Source: Ectocarpus siliculosus
Lineage: Eukaryota; Sar; Phaeophyceae; Ectocarpales; Ectocarpaceae
Assembly: GCA_000310025.1 (NCBI GenBank)
Contig: FN648528.1
Coordinates: 69,245-133,244, forward strand
DNA length: 64,000 nucleotides
Direction: 5' to 3'
Each line of letters starts with the position of its first letter. Position 1 is the stretch's first letter. Positions 48,101 through 59,295 of the stretch are shown here, one piece after another. The notes beneath the pieces are model-generated. The model saw nothing but the letters and a program-made list of their open reading frames with translations, made no database searches and was not told where the DNA came from. A program made the translations under genes and the position numbers.

Positions 48101-50611
48101 GTATGGTACGCTATTGAAATCACGCCGAGACATGAGGGAAACGTGAAGCGATCACCGCTTCGTGTCGCTCGCTCGCCACCGCCTCAACCGATGGGTCTCC
48201 TCATACCTCGCACAGAACCAGACCAGTCGCGGGGATGTCCGTCTACGTTTCTGTCGCACACCAATCAACTAAACACCCCATCCACCTCAACGTCAACCAC
48301 ACCAGCAGCATCTTACCGCAATCGCAACAACACCACGCAGCAGTAGAAAAACAGCACAACCTCAACAACAGCACAGCCACAGCAGCAGCAGCAGCAAGAC
48401 AGCGCATTCGCAACAATACCACAAGCAAGAGTCAGCCACGCACCCATGGCGAACTGCGGCGCCTTCCATGAGCGGCCGCTGTGGGCTTTGGCCGTCCCGC
48501 CTCCACCGCCGCCCTCGCCGATCGGCGGGGACATGAACCTCGGGGAGGTTGACGACGGCGGCAGCCGAAAGCGGGATGGCGACAGGAAACCGGCGGCGGG
48601 GTCCTGCGAAACAAAGCAACACGCCGCCACACGTGACGACAGCAAACAGTAGTACCGATCGGTTAGCGCAAGCCGGGACAGCGGGTCATGCATTGCAACA
48701 AGAGAAACAGACAATACGGCGGGTATTCAGGGGCTTCCGACAGTTGTACACGTGCCGTAGCAGCGTTCACCGCGAGCAACTTAAGGATGGGTCGCGGGAA
48801 ACCTGACAAAATGTTTCTGTACGAAAACTTATACTGCGAAGAACAGTGAAAACACCCAAGTTGGGGTTAAACGGAAGCACAGGATGTCGAGGTGCGGTCG
48901 GAGTCAACGCACGAAACACTACCCCCCTTCGACCCACTGTCGAACAAAGAATTCCCATTCTCATTCTTTCTCTCTCGCACACACACACACACACCCGCCA
49001 CTAGTTTCAGGCTTCATATCTTTACCGGAGGCACCTGATTGCCTCTGACCTACTGTCTCCCAGCCCAGCTTCGACCCACTAAACAAATCACGGCAACGAT
49101 CAAGAACACCAACACACCTCTCCCCTCGTGGACGTTGACGCGGCGTCATCGTCACAGCCGCCCCCCTTCCCGCTGCCTCGCCCGCCGCCCAAGCTGCTCC
49201 CGCTCGATTCGCCAGAGTCGTGCTGCTGCTGCAGCTGCTGCTGCTGCTGCGCTTGGTTCGACAGCAGCGAGTCGCGGTCATGATCCCGCTCGCCACCCCC
49301 ACTCCCACCCCCGCCGCCCCCGGTCCTCGAAGACCCAACCGATGAGGTCGACATGCGCCGTCCGCCCTTGGGGGACAATCCCTCCGTGAGGTAGTCCAGC
49401 TGCCCGGTTTCTGTTGTTGAGCGTGCCAGGCGCAATGCCAACGGGAAAAAATAAATTACACAGTACAGTAGTGGAAAAGAGAGGGGACAACCCGCCGGTT
49501 CACAAGGCGGTCGGCGGGAGGGGCACGGCAACTAAGGTGGCTGCAAGTGCAATCTAGATCGTGGCGAGCTACGCTTTACGCTCTCATGGACTGAAGGGGG
49601 AGGTTGGGTGCTGTTCGGGTCCTCACTTGAAACATTTATCAGTAAGAGCTTCGGTTCGGTTTGCTCGAGGGGAGGGGGGGGTGTACTGATAGTCGTGCGT
49701 GCCGTAGTCGTTAGACCATTGACCTCGCATCCCTACCAAGCCGGGACGGAGCACGCCGGGTTCTCACCGGACCAGGCTCTCACATCACCAAGCGCGAAGC
49801 ACCGTGAGGTATTCGGCGAGTTGCATGAAGGGTGGTCGGCATCTTGTGCTTACTTCCTTGCGTGCGGATGACAGCTGCGTATGACTTAATTTATTTTCTG
49901 GTGCTTTTACTTCCAGAGCCCAGAGACAGTTATAAGCACTGCTGTGCAACTGCCTCGAGGATGCTTTACCATATTAACACAGCGTGGTGCGCCCATCCCC
50001 CTTGCGCGGAGTGAGGATTATCGACCCCGCACAACATGATCTACTCGACCACCACTATGGTTACCGCCAAAAAAAAAAACAGAGGTAAAAAAAAACAAAA
50101 AACGGTAACCTGGTCGCCGAGTTCACGGCGTGAATTGGCTTGTTTTACAACGTCGTTGCCAAGCGACGAAAACCCAACCCCGATGGCAAACCCCGGCGGC
50201 GGGGCGGGGGGGGGGAGGAAGGGTTTGCTCGAGGGGCGAGGGGTGAAGGGATAATGGCATCGATTCGTCGAAAACGTTGCAGCATAAAATGAAGAGGGCG
50301 GCGTTATCAAACACACAATACAATAAACCAAGCTGAGCAGCCCCGATCGAGGGTGGCAGGAAGCGAGAGGGGGCACAAACTGAACCGGTATGTCTCGGCG
50401 GCAACACCCTCAAGGCTCGATCAAAGCCGTATGTACAAAGGATAAAAGCAGCAGCAGCAGCAGCAGCGTCAAGACAACCACCCAGAAACCGACTCACCCT
50501 CATCCAGGGCGCACCAGCTAAGCTTCTGGCGGTACCTCTCATCCTAAATCGGTGACCATCCGCCGCCCCGTCCAAGTAGCGCATCGAGTACACACGGAGA
50601 GAGAGAGAGAG

Positions 50612-50654
<43 letters not shown>

Positions 50655-52547
50655 GACAGAGACAGAGGGGGAGAGAGGCGAGGCGGGAAAGGAACTCCGA
50701 GTTGGGAATTATGCGGCCGCAAATGCACTGAGTTGTTTCAACATGAGGTGGATTACCTCGCAGCAGCTGGCGCTTGCAACTTCATGGCCAACTACTGCTG
50801 TAGTGCTTCCGTTGCCCAGCAACACAAAAAGGGGAGGCAAGAAATCTGCAACTGACGCCGATGCGGCGTTGTTTGCATACAGTGGGGTTCCCTGTTTAGT
50901 GCCGGTATGTGCCCAGAAAATTCCCTGGCGCTACTTACCGGACCGGCACTACATACCACCAGACAATGTAGTGTGCCCGCCGAAAACGCCGGTGCTATAC
51001 CGGGCATTGGCACTACTACCGTATATGACACAAGATAACACACCCCCTGGACCGATTTTCAAAGCTCGATTACTCCACGACGAAGAGGATGCATAAATGA
51101 AACAATACGTTTTCGAACAGCTCTCGACGAGACGGTTCCAACGCCGCCGTTTTCGGCGCTGTGACTCTTCCTGCTGTTGAGAAATCGAGCTTTGAAAATC
51201 GGCCAAGGGGGTGTGTTATCTTGTGTCATATACGGTATTCAACCGGCACTTCAACAGAGACCCCCTCTGTACTACTTCAATAATAGCCGGGACGGAAAGA
51301 CGAAACGGGAAAAGTACGTATTTCTCCGCCCTGACTTCGACACGATACCGTCACACAAGCACGCTGGAGAGGTAGACATGGCAGCACGGCCACTGCAACG
51401 GCCGATCGGATTACTTGTAGCGGATGTGCGTAGCCAAACACGTGTGCACAGAAAAGATACTGTCATCTGGCCCCAATTGGATAAAAAACGAAAAAACACT
51501 GAATTCTACACTACTGCTGTATGTCGCGAGCCAGGGACGACATGCCTCACAGATGTACACACAGGGAAAGATGTACACACACACCTCTGTCAGATACAAA
51601 CGTGTGCACCAGCACCAGCAGTCCCTGTGAATGTGTGTGCCTACGATGCGTGGTTGTACGTGCGAGCCGTTGTACGCTATACTGCTGTACATGTAGTCAC
51701 ACTACCGTGCTTGCATCTCGCGCTACACAGATACACTTTATATATGTAGATGAAATCAGCGTGATTACCGTTGCAGGTCCCGTTAGGTACATACAGCAGT
51801 ACAGTATATGATGAAATTCATCTCTCGTTTCTTGGGGCAACGAGCCGCTACATGCTGCTTAGCTTTGTTGATCTCCCATCGGTCACCTGCCCGCGGATCG
51901 ACTATTAATAATAGTTATGCATATGAACAACTAAATGCCGCTGGGTAGACGATGGACTACTGCTGTACTTGTTGCACAGAAGCGCGGCATCGCCCAGCAG
52001 CACGAAGAGACTCCGTCCTCGCCCGGGTGCCTCTGGTTCCGTCATCTCTCCGGTCGCAACGCGATGCACCCCAAGTTATGCCAGGTCTATGCACACTTTC
52101 CGAAACACCGAATCGATACTGGGGGCGCGTGTTGAATATGCACACGACCCAGCAGAGTTTGCTTCGCATCAAAATGTACACACATCGAGGTTGCATGTGT
52201 GCTTGTATGGGAGGACAGGCTTGGGGGCAAGCGGCGAATGTATATGTAACGCCAGCGGTGACTGCGCAACACGCAAGGCCGGAGACTGTGGTTATGTCGA
52301 GCGAAGTCACACCTGGTCCCTGCTGCCGCTGGTGCATCAGCCGCAGCAGGACAGCAGCACAGCAGCACAACGATCATACGACAACAGACAGCAGCAGACT
52401 CACAAATTTGCCAGGGCGATCCGTGATGAAGTTCTGGTAGTTCTGGAACCTGAAGGAGGTGTGGCGACGCTTGTCCATGTCGAACATCAGGTCGTCCAAG
52501 GTTCCCGCCGCGCGGCTCTTGCGATAGGGATTCGGTCGCTTCAGCAT
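40658..52547 (-). CDS. Large low-complexity protein, ten exons, function unknown
   Basis: Ten minus-strand exons join in frame: 52547-52404, 50543-50498, 49410-49118, 48603-48444, 47994-47816, 47348-46687, 46352-45878, 45417-45239, 44707-43216, 42487-40658. This gives 5,460 bases, about 1,819 residues, with GT/AG at each junction. The ATG at 52,547 opens an unusual charged, aromatic N-terminus (MLKRPNPYRKSRAAGTLDDL, then RRHTSFRFQNYQNF), about 85 residues that look folded. The remainder is largely disordered: Gly, Ala, Ser and Pro runs, a Gln run near residue 135, dense SPR/SPK motifs that suit proline-directed kinases, and six 17-residue repeats around residues 965-1070. A more ordered patch (KYQVKDSFNRLKGWINGG) lies near residue 1,330. 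There is no signal peptide or membrane segment. It may be a scaffold or cytoskeletal/nuclear protein, but nothing in the sequence proves that. Confidence 0.8.
42488..43215. other. Intron with an unexplained 98-codon plus-strand frame
   Basis: Inside the last intron of the ten-exon gene, 42,686-42,979 is open on the plus strand. Its composition (FKTSLNEQLYRDHLNRPSNQ) is not low-complexity, unlike the surrounding exons. I recognise no family; it may be a transposon scrap or chance. Confidence 0.3.
43633..43950 (-). repeat. 51-base (17-residue) tandem repeats in the ten-exon gene
   Basis: About six units encode AGSPR(T/S)A(A/G)K(S/P)GFA(S/P)AQ(R/G). Each carries one SPR site and one conserved Lys-x-Gly-Phe. 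The units stay in frame and differ mostly at the same few positions, pointing to recent expansion. Confidence 0.9.
49690..50203 (+). repeat. Dispersed repeat R1, near-full copy in an intron of the ten-exon gene
   Basis: Begins near ATAGTCGTGCGTGCCGTAGT and ends near CGATGGCAAACCCCGGCGG. It lies in the intron between 50,498 and 49,410. It aligns end to end with 20,646-21,182 in reverse orientation and partly with 24,690-25,020. It includes a poly-A-rich stretch near 50,070-50,105. Confidence 0.7.
51018..51240. mobile_element. Fold-back MITE-like element (60-base inverted arms)
   Basis: The left arm (51,018-51,078) reads TACCGTATATGACACAAGAT, AACACACCCCCT, then CGATTTTCAAAGCTCGATT. The right arm (51,178-51,240) is its near-perfect reverse complement. 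About 100 unrelated bases lie between. It sits in the first intron of the ten-exon gene, and one arm is repeated at 38,311. No transposase is present. Confidence 0.7.
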
Positions 52548-52775
52548 GGTTAACTAGAGGGTCGATCAGAAGATGAACTTTGGTGCTGGCCCTCCCCTGC
52601 TGCTGCTCCTGCTGGTGCCGCTGTTGTGCTGTCTCTCTTTCTCGCGCTCCCGCCTCCGCCGCGGTCGTGCCAGCAAGTGCAGCCCCACAGATACAATCCC
52701 GGCACCAAGAGGCAAGCAACACCCGCGCTAGGATAACCCCTTCGTTCGCTCTCTGCCGAAGCGAGCCAAGCACCG

Positions 52776-52777
<2 letters not shown>

Positions 52778-52816
<39 letters not shown>
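52778..52816. repeat. (CT)n microsatellite upstream of the ten-exon gene
   Basis: About 39 bases of CT, 230 bases upstream of the predicted start codon. It reads as (GA)n on the gene's strand and could lie in the promoter or 5' leader. Confidence 0.95.
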
Positions 52817-52818
<2 letters not shown>

Positions 52819-54448
52819 TGCTGCGATGTGTACTATATCGATCGCTGCGGTACGCGGAAAATTGCGCGATCCTTGCAACCACCGCGCCGTGCGCGCCAAA
52901 AAGATGGGGTCAACGGCTCTGCGCCGTGTTCATCCCTTGACTCTCTGTAGCACCACCGAGCTCCCCACACGCACCACTGTTAAAGGCGGGTGCTGTGGCT
53001 GCTGTCGATTTCCCTATCTTCCTTGTTATTTCCCGTAGCGACGGCAGTGCAAGCAAGGTGTTCGGTGTATCACCCAATTCCTGTCATCTCACACAAGCGC
53101 AGAAAAAACACCAACGGCCAACGGCCACGGCCACAATTTCGCCGCATTTTTGTAACCGTCAACGGTCAACACCAGTGTTGTTTATATATATTTTTCTTAA
53201 TATGAATCGTCTTCGTGGAAGACCTCAGCGAACGCACCGCGTATGTGTGGTGAACGAGCACGCAGGAGAACCCCAACCTTCGCTCGGCGCTCTTCTTCCA
53301 TCACCCAACGAACCCCGCAACGCTCACTTTTGTTGATCGTCAGCACCATCATCGTGTTCTCTGCGTGTGTGTTGGATCAATACCAGTCGGTGGCGAACAT
53401 CAGAGAAAAAATAATCACTCTGCCGGGTAGCTCCAACCCGTTGTGCGACGAAAGGGTTCCTCTCCCTCAGACCCCTACCCACTCCTCCTGCGGTGCGAGA
53501 AGAGGGCAGCACTCTATTCCCTCAAATACACGAACTACAGTAATGTGAGCGCTTAGACTTGCTACGTAGGAAATACTGTGATCGATGTCCTCCTACACAT
53601 ACATGTACCTCAAAAATGCGTGGTGGAAATGCGTGCTAGGTGGCACCCATCGTTGATTTCGCGCCCATCGGTGTCATGGCACCGGGTGCGCAAAAAAAGC
53701 AAGAACGGCATGATGTATTTGCATGTCCACACCGGTATCGGTGTCAACGCGCCCGATGAGATATGAACGATATAAAAAATCTGCCCAGGACGTACCAAAA
53801 TCCGTGCTTCCGCAAGGTACCGGTACCCTCCGGCCTACGTTTTTTACTGCATGTAACGAACGGCTGTGAGGGTGCTGGCAGGTATCAATCGGGGCGCCAT
53901 TCCTAATGTTTATTGATGGTTCCGTTCACGTGTGCGTGTAGAAAACATTCGAAAATGGCTGCATTGATTTCTTGCGTCCGTACCCATCGGTGTCATCGCA
54001 CCAGGGGTACGTTGGAAATCTACCATAGAACGAATGACATAATTGCATCTCTGGGGTACGATAAAAAGTCAAGATAGGAATGATTTAGAGAACGATCGCA
54101 TCCCCATTACAAGGTACTGAGCGGCGACCGGAACGGTTTTTGATGTGAAGATAACAGCAACAGTAAGAACTCCGGCGCCATAACACGCACTACAATCACG
54201 GTATCTTGAGATAATGCGTTCACAGCGCCGAGACGCGAGCGAGAGAGGTGCTGGAAGGTAACCAACCAAACAGGGAAATGTGTGTTCCACGACCGAAACA
54301 TGGGTGATAGGCTTGCCCGCGGGGCACAGAGACGGAAAGACACACCAAAAACGAGCGTCGGAAGCCCGAACCCACAGGTCGGTACGTTGAATGGATGCAC
54401 AAGTAGCAAGAACAAGCGTCGCCGACGGTCTCGCTTTGCTTTACGCTG

Positions 54449-54449
<1 letters not shown>

Positions 54450-54520
<71 letters not shown>
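54450..54520. repeat. (CT)n microsatellite
   Basis: A 71-base uninterrupted CT run about 0.4 kb beyond the stop codon of the ParA gene. Confidence 0.95.
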
Positions 54521-54522
<2 letters not shown>

Positions 54523-54906
54523 GGTATTGCACGTCACAAAAAGCTTTATCATGAAAGTTGAGAATACGCGTCATGTTAGCACAATCGCGGTTCTTCCGTG
54601 CCCGGACTTCCTTCCACCTCTTTACGAAAAAAGAATATCCAGCTGCACTATGTACTACAGTACTATGTACAGATTACCTATATCTGCCTGATGAAGGCTT
54701 GACAATAAAAACAGTAGCGTGGCGGATTTGCACCTCTTGTCCTCGACAAACCTTGATTATTCAGGCATTCAGGCATTATCTACCTCCAAAGCTGATCCTA
54801 AGCGGCCGAAGCCTGACAACTAGACCAAGATGCCTACGTTCGCCACGTGGTCTTAGCCATGAATATCATTCGCGCGCCAGAGGGTAGATCGCCAGGAAGC
54901 CCGTCA

Positions 54907-57900
54907 TTATTCAGGCCTGCCGGTCCTCCCCCTTCTGTTCCCCGACAGGGGTGTCATGTTCGAGGCAGCAGTTCCCCTGCCCTGATTGGTGCCCCTTTCA
55001 CGATTGGCGCTGCCATCACGGCCGTTCCGCCCCCCACGCGACCCCCCATCGGCGCTGCTTCCTCCTCTCGAGCTCGATCCGCCACCGGCGGCGCTAGCGC
55101 CAGATCCGCTGCCGCCCACGTAGACGACGTCTTGGGAGGCGTTATTGGGGCCTGCTCCTCCGCTGCTGCCATTCTTGCTTTCATCCTGGAGGCGTGTTTA
55201 CGGCCGGGTGAAGACGAGAGACCCGGGAGAATGCCCACCACACGGTCAAAGCTCATACATATCATTAGTAAGTTGATGGGGGTTCATTACTGTTTCTCGG
55301 AAGGGATCCATCCAAACTCAGGTCAGTTCAGTATCCGGCAGGGATCACTCGCCCTTCATCACTACTGCAAAGATTGCAACGAATATGCTCCGGGAAAACC
55401 CTTCGAACCGATAGTCTTTGTGTGATATTCGATGAAGTGTACAACACATTCTAAAGCCGAATACAGCAACAACGTGTTGGAGCGGGAGAACGTGCACAGA
55501 ACGTGATACTACACTTGTATTGCCCGGTTACCTTGCACCAACATGCGTTCGTACAAGAAGTAACCGTGTGGGAAGTGTTCGTGCTACTCACATCGTCAAT
55601 TTCGTCGAGGGCAACCAGGAGGGGGCCGCTCTGAACCTTGCGGCCGATCTCTTCCAGAAATTTCTTGAACACCTCCTGGAAGAAGATAACCTTCTTGTTC
55701 ATGTCTCGCCTCGGATTCCCTGTGAACGTTCGCATCGCCGCATGTTCCTCGTCCCAGACGCTCATAAGGTTTGCACCCAGGGCGATCACGGGAAGGCCAT
55801 AGAAGTGGCTCAACGCGCTGAATTGATTGAACTCAGGCACCTTCGCGAGGATCGAAGGCCAGGTATCGGGTTGGCCGGGCGTGCCGGCCATGCCAGCGAG
55901 GCCCTGGATCTTGTGCATGTCCTGGCTGATTTCACGTAGCTGGCTTTCGATTCGAGTCATCCAGTATCTGAAGTTCTTTGCCGGCTTGCTCCTGATGTGC
56001 GTGTACCTGTTGACCGAAATTCCCAGAATGCGAGGGTTATCCTTTGGAATCTGCACGTCTCGAGCCAGCCCGGCGTGGCTGGCCGTATTGCGGGCGTTGA
56101 ACCGCGTGGTGACCCAGTCTGCCATGATGAAGGGAAGAGCCTTGATGGCGTTGTGGCAGTACGTGTCCGGCGTGCACGGCAGGAAGAGGTAGTCGGACGT
56201 CAGGATGATGTGCATGTTGAGCTTGCCCCTGTGGGGATTGCAGTCGACGAGGACGATGTCTGCCCCGCAACTGCGCGCGGTCAACGCCATGAGCTTATTC
56301 CATGCACCGGGAGCTATTGCCTCGACCAGGAGGTTGGTCCCGTAGGCGACCGTGACTTTTTGCTCGTAGTCAACCAGACCCTCGTGTCCGGGTAGGAGAA
56401 ATAGCCCCCCTTGGCAGCCTTCAGGCAACGGAATCTTGGTGACGTCAGCTGGACCCCACTGCACCATTGGACTATCGCTGCCAGCAGGCTCAAGAACCGG
56501 ACGCAAAGCGTCTTTGATGTTGTTCTTCATGTTTGGGCGGCCCGGCACCTGAAGAACTCGTCCGAACGACGTCGACGGGGTACGTGGGAGGGGCGTCAGT
56601 TTCTGCTCGGTACAAAAACATGCTCCGCTGGCGAAAAGCGGCAGTGTCGGCGGAGAAGGCTTGTTTGCCACGCTTCACGTTGGCATGATGGCAGATGCAT
56701 GTTGGAAATTTAGACCGACGTGGTGTTCAAGCTTTGTTGGCTGCTGGATGGATGTTGCGGGAGTCATCCCAACATGGTCCTCTTTCACTCAAACAGCGTA
56801 AAACGTCGTGGCTTTCCAAGAAATCTAGCTTCCCGCTGCAACTGTTTAACGGGGATACCAATCCACAAAGACAAGCCCAAGAAAAATATCCAGTCTACGA
56901 GACCTGAGAGGGGCATGCGTCATGCATCGTCTCGTACGGGGTTGATCAACGCGGGATACGAAGGAAAGAAGCCCTTGACAGAGTTCTGAGCGTGTTTCGG
57001 TGAAAACCGTGACAAAAACAACACCAACAGCGACAACGATGTCAAAGAAGATACAAACGCATAAACTTCAAGCTCATCACCTCCCCCCTCTGTCGGTTCT
57101 GTTAAATACTGCGAGGAGACGTTCTTTCGCACAAATTGGCATGCTTCCTCCGAGGAGTCACAGTGGCAGGGGAGGAATGGTCACGTTGTTAATTCATGAT
57201 TCTCGCAGCTGACCCACATCATGCCGAAAGCTGCACGGCCGCAACTCTCTGCGATACCGCACACCGCATTCGACGCCACACGCCACACCAAGAGTTATTT
57301 TCGCGGCTGGAGGTGGGTCGCATAGTACGGCCCTGTGGTATTGTAGTGTCATACCAACGCCCTCCACAAGCACCGTACCATACATCAGGCGCTACTGCTG
57401 TAGTGTCCCACCGGGGCACGTTATCAATTCATCCTGTTTGTGGTGTTTTCCGAGATTGTTTGGTATGTACCGCGTACCACAGGCGGCAATCCTGCGGCGC
57501 GCAGTCTCTCTCTCTCTACCCCCATTCACTCGGAGATATGAGTGAAGATTCTCTTCGCCGTTCATTAGACTATTATGGTATGGTCTAAGGACCGTACGCA
57601 CATGCAATCGTGGTCGTGGACGGCGGGGAGCCTCGCGTATAGTTCGCCGCCACCAAAGTTAGCTGCTGTAACCCAACAGCAAGCGCAAGCACGCACCTAC
57701 CTGGTGATTGAAGAAGAGGTCGTAATTTTCCTCGCCGGCCTCTGTTTCCTCGGATGTCTGCTTATTCTTCACCCATTCTTTCAAGAGCAGGTAGGAAAGG
57801 TCGCACTGTGGGTCCGCGTCTACCAGGAGGACACGCTTCCCCTTCAAGGCAAGGGTGAAGCCGAGGGAATGAGTGGTGGTGGTCTTCGCGACGCCTCCCT

Positions 57901-58021
57901 TCCGATTCCATATTGCCATGGTCTTGAAGCTGTGGCTCTCCCCTAGGTGCGGTAGGTCTTCGGAAGGCACGGGGTACACGGCCTTGACTGGTCGCTCGAA
58001 TCGGGGGAATACAGGAGGCAT
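54907..58021 (-). CDS. ParA/Soj-type partition ATPase with Gly/Ser/Arg-rich tail
   Basis: Three minus-strand exons, 58021-57701, 56548-55592 and 55185-54907, all phase 0, encode 518 residues. The deviant Walker A motif KGGVAKTT is at residues 41-48, followed by VLLVDADPQ (about 65-72), a Walker B-like ADIVLVDCNP (about 203-212) and LTSDYLFLPCTPD (about 223-235). This is the standard order of ParA/MinD ATPases, which bind ATP as dimers and move plasmids, chromosomes or protein cargo in bacteria. The ATPase part resembles ParA/Soj more than the cytosolic Mrp/NBP35 or plastid MinD proteins. The last exon adds about 92 residues rich in Gly, Ser, Arg and Asn. No clear targeting peptide precedes residue 36. 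GTAGGT and GTGAGT donors and clean acceptors show a gene resident in a eukaryotic nucleus. No ParB partner is in the window. Confidence 0.85.
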
Positions 58022-58787
58022 GTCGCGCCTTTGTCAATAATACTTGTTGTAAACTGTTTTCGTGGTGGAGACCGCTATTATTAGCTCTGCTCTCGTCTCC
58101 CCTGGGATGAGCAACTCGTTTAGATCCCTTTCGCGCCAGTGGACTGTTCGGGTGTGTCGGCTCTGGGCACCCCCAGAGTGAGTGCAGTGAGGAAGTCACA
58201 ACTGTTCACTCCGAAACGGTACGTCATATTTCGGGCTTGCCAGCTTCAGATGTGTGTGTACTGTAGGAGGTAGGTCCAGATTATGTGTTTGCGATGTAGC
58301 GGTAGCACGTACAGTGAGGTGGAGCACGTGTGTGTGTCGGTTCAGAAAACATGTAGACCAGAAGTACTTGATTGGAAAATGCGAGAACAGCGCAGTATTC
58401 TCGTCGCCCTGTGCACACACGATAAAAAAGGTGTGCTGATTAGACTTTCTAAGCTTGGAGGGGTCTCGACGACGGTTTGAGCCCCACACAAACATAACGC
58501 GACTACGACACAACGGCACCAGCCAAGAGTCGAAAACAAACAAATGGAAGTAGTATAGATTGTAAGTGTTAAATCGTCTGTTTTTCCTCAACGAGAGGAG
58601 CCTACCCGCGGAAAAAATAAGTGAATGATGATTGATTGAACGATTGGTTGTCTGACCACTCAGTCAACCGGAAGCCGCAGTAACAGAGTCACCGATCAAG
58701 TACGGTCTGTGGAATACATAGCCTAGACTGATGCAACAATCGAACGCACGCTATTCTCGACATGAAGGGCAATATGCCTACAGGGTT

Positions 58788-58880
58788 GCTGTAGGTATCT
58801 AGATCATCTCTAGTGTGGCTGTAGGTATCTAGAATCTCTAGTGTAGCTCTGTAGGTATCTAGATTATCTCTAGTGTAGAC
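58788..58880. repeat. Three-unit tandem repeat of about 31-34 bases
   Basis: GCTGTAGGTATCTAGAT or a close variant followed by ATCTCTAGTGT(G/A)G occurs three times in a row. Each unit contains two TCTAGA/CTCTAG-like dyads. Confidence 0.85.
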
Positions 58881-58881
58881 C

Positions 58882-59295
58882 GTGGATGGTGTGCTTGGCC
58901 AAATTTGGGTGTTTCATTTTAGCATGGGTGAAGTCAAACTGACAAGTTTCAGTAATAATGTCCAGTATCCATCCTACAGGTGTCTCTCGATCTTCACCCG
59001 CTCAACAGGGCCGTTTCAAACTAAAGTATTTTCTTCCCAAATTGGAAATTCGGAGTGGTCCGGGCTGCCTGAAGATGGGCAAACTAAAGAAGATATGTCG
59101 GAGGATGCATCTTCGAAGTCGAAAGAATCCGAACTAAAAGTGTCGAAGGATACAGGATTTCGAGCGATCTTTCACAAAATAAATTATGTGCCCACGGGTT
59201 GGAGGTCTCAGCACAAATTAAGGGATAATAAATACACACACAGAAAGACTACCCATTCGAGATATGCTGTGAGCGCTGACTTGAAGTTGAGGTGA
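58882..59295 (+). CDS. Hypothetical open frame, 137 codons
   Basis: The frame encodes a mixed hydrophobic/charged stretch and a Ser/Lys/Glu-rich middle (DMSEDASSKSKESELKVSKD). The composition is less biased than most chance frames here, but no family is recognised and no splice partner was found. It may be a stray exon or non-coding. Confidence 0.2.
   Translation: MDGVLGQIWVFHFSMGEVKLTSFSNNVQYPSYRCLSIFTRSTGPFQTKVFSSQIGNSEWSGLPEDGQTKEDMSEDASSKSKESELKVSKDTGFRAIFHKINYVPTGWRSQHKLRDNKYTHRKTTHSRYAVSADLKLR

Larger units (their letters stand above)
52548..54906. other. Intergenic region upstream of the ten-exon gene
   Basis: Contains the 5' side of the ten-exon gene, two (CT)n runs (52,778-52,816 and 54,450-54,520) and the 3' side of the ParA gene. 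A loosely repeated phrase CCCATCGGTGTCAT occurs near 53,667 and 53,973. No coding exon was recognised. Confidence 0.5.

Noticed and set aside
54907-58021. Bacterial contamination as the source of the ParA gene
   Set aside because: Three exons with GT/AG introns in matching phase and neighbouring algal-type repeats show that it lies in eukaryotic DNA.
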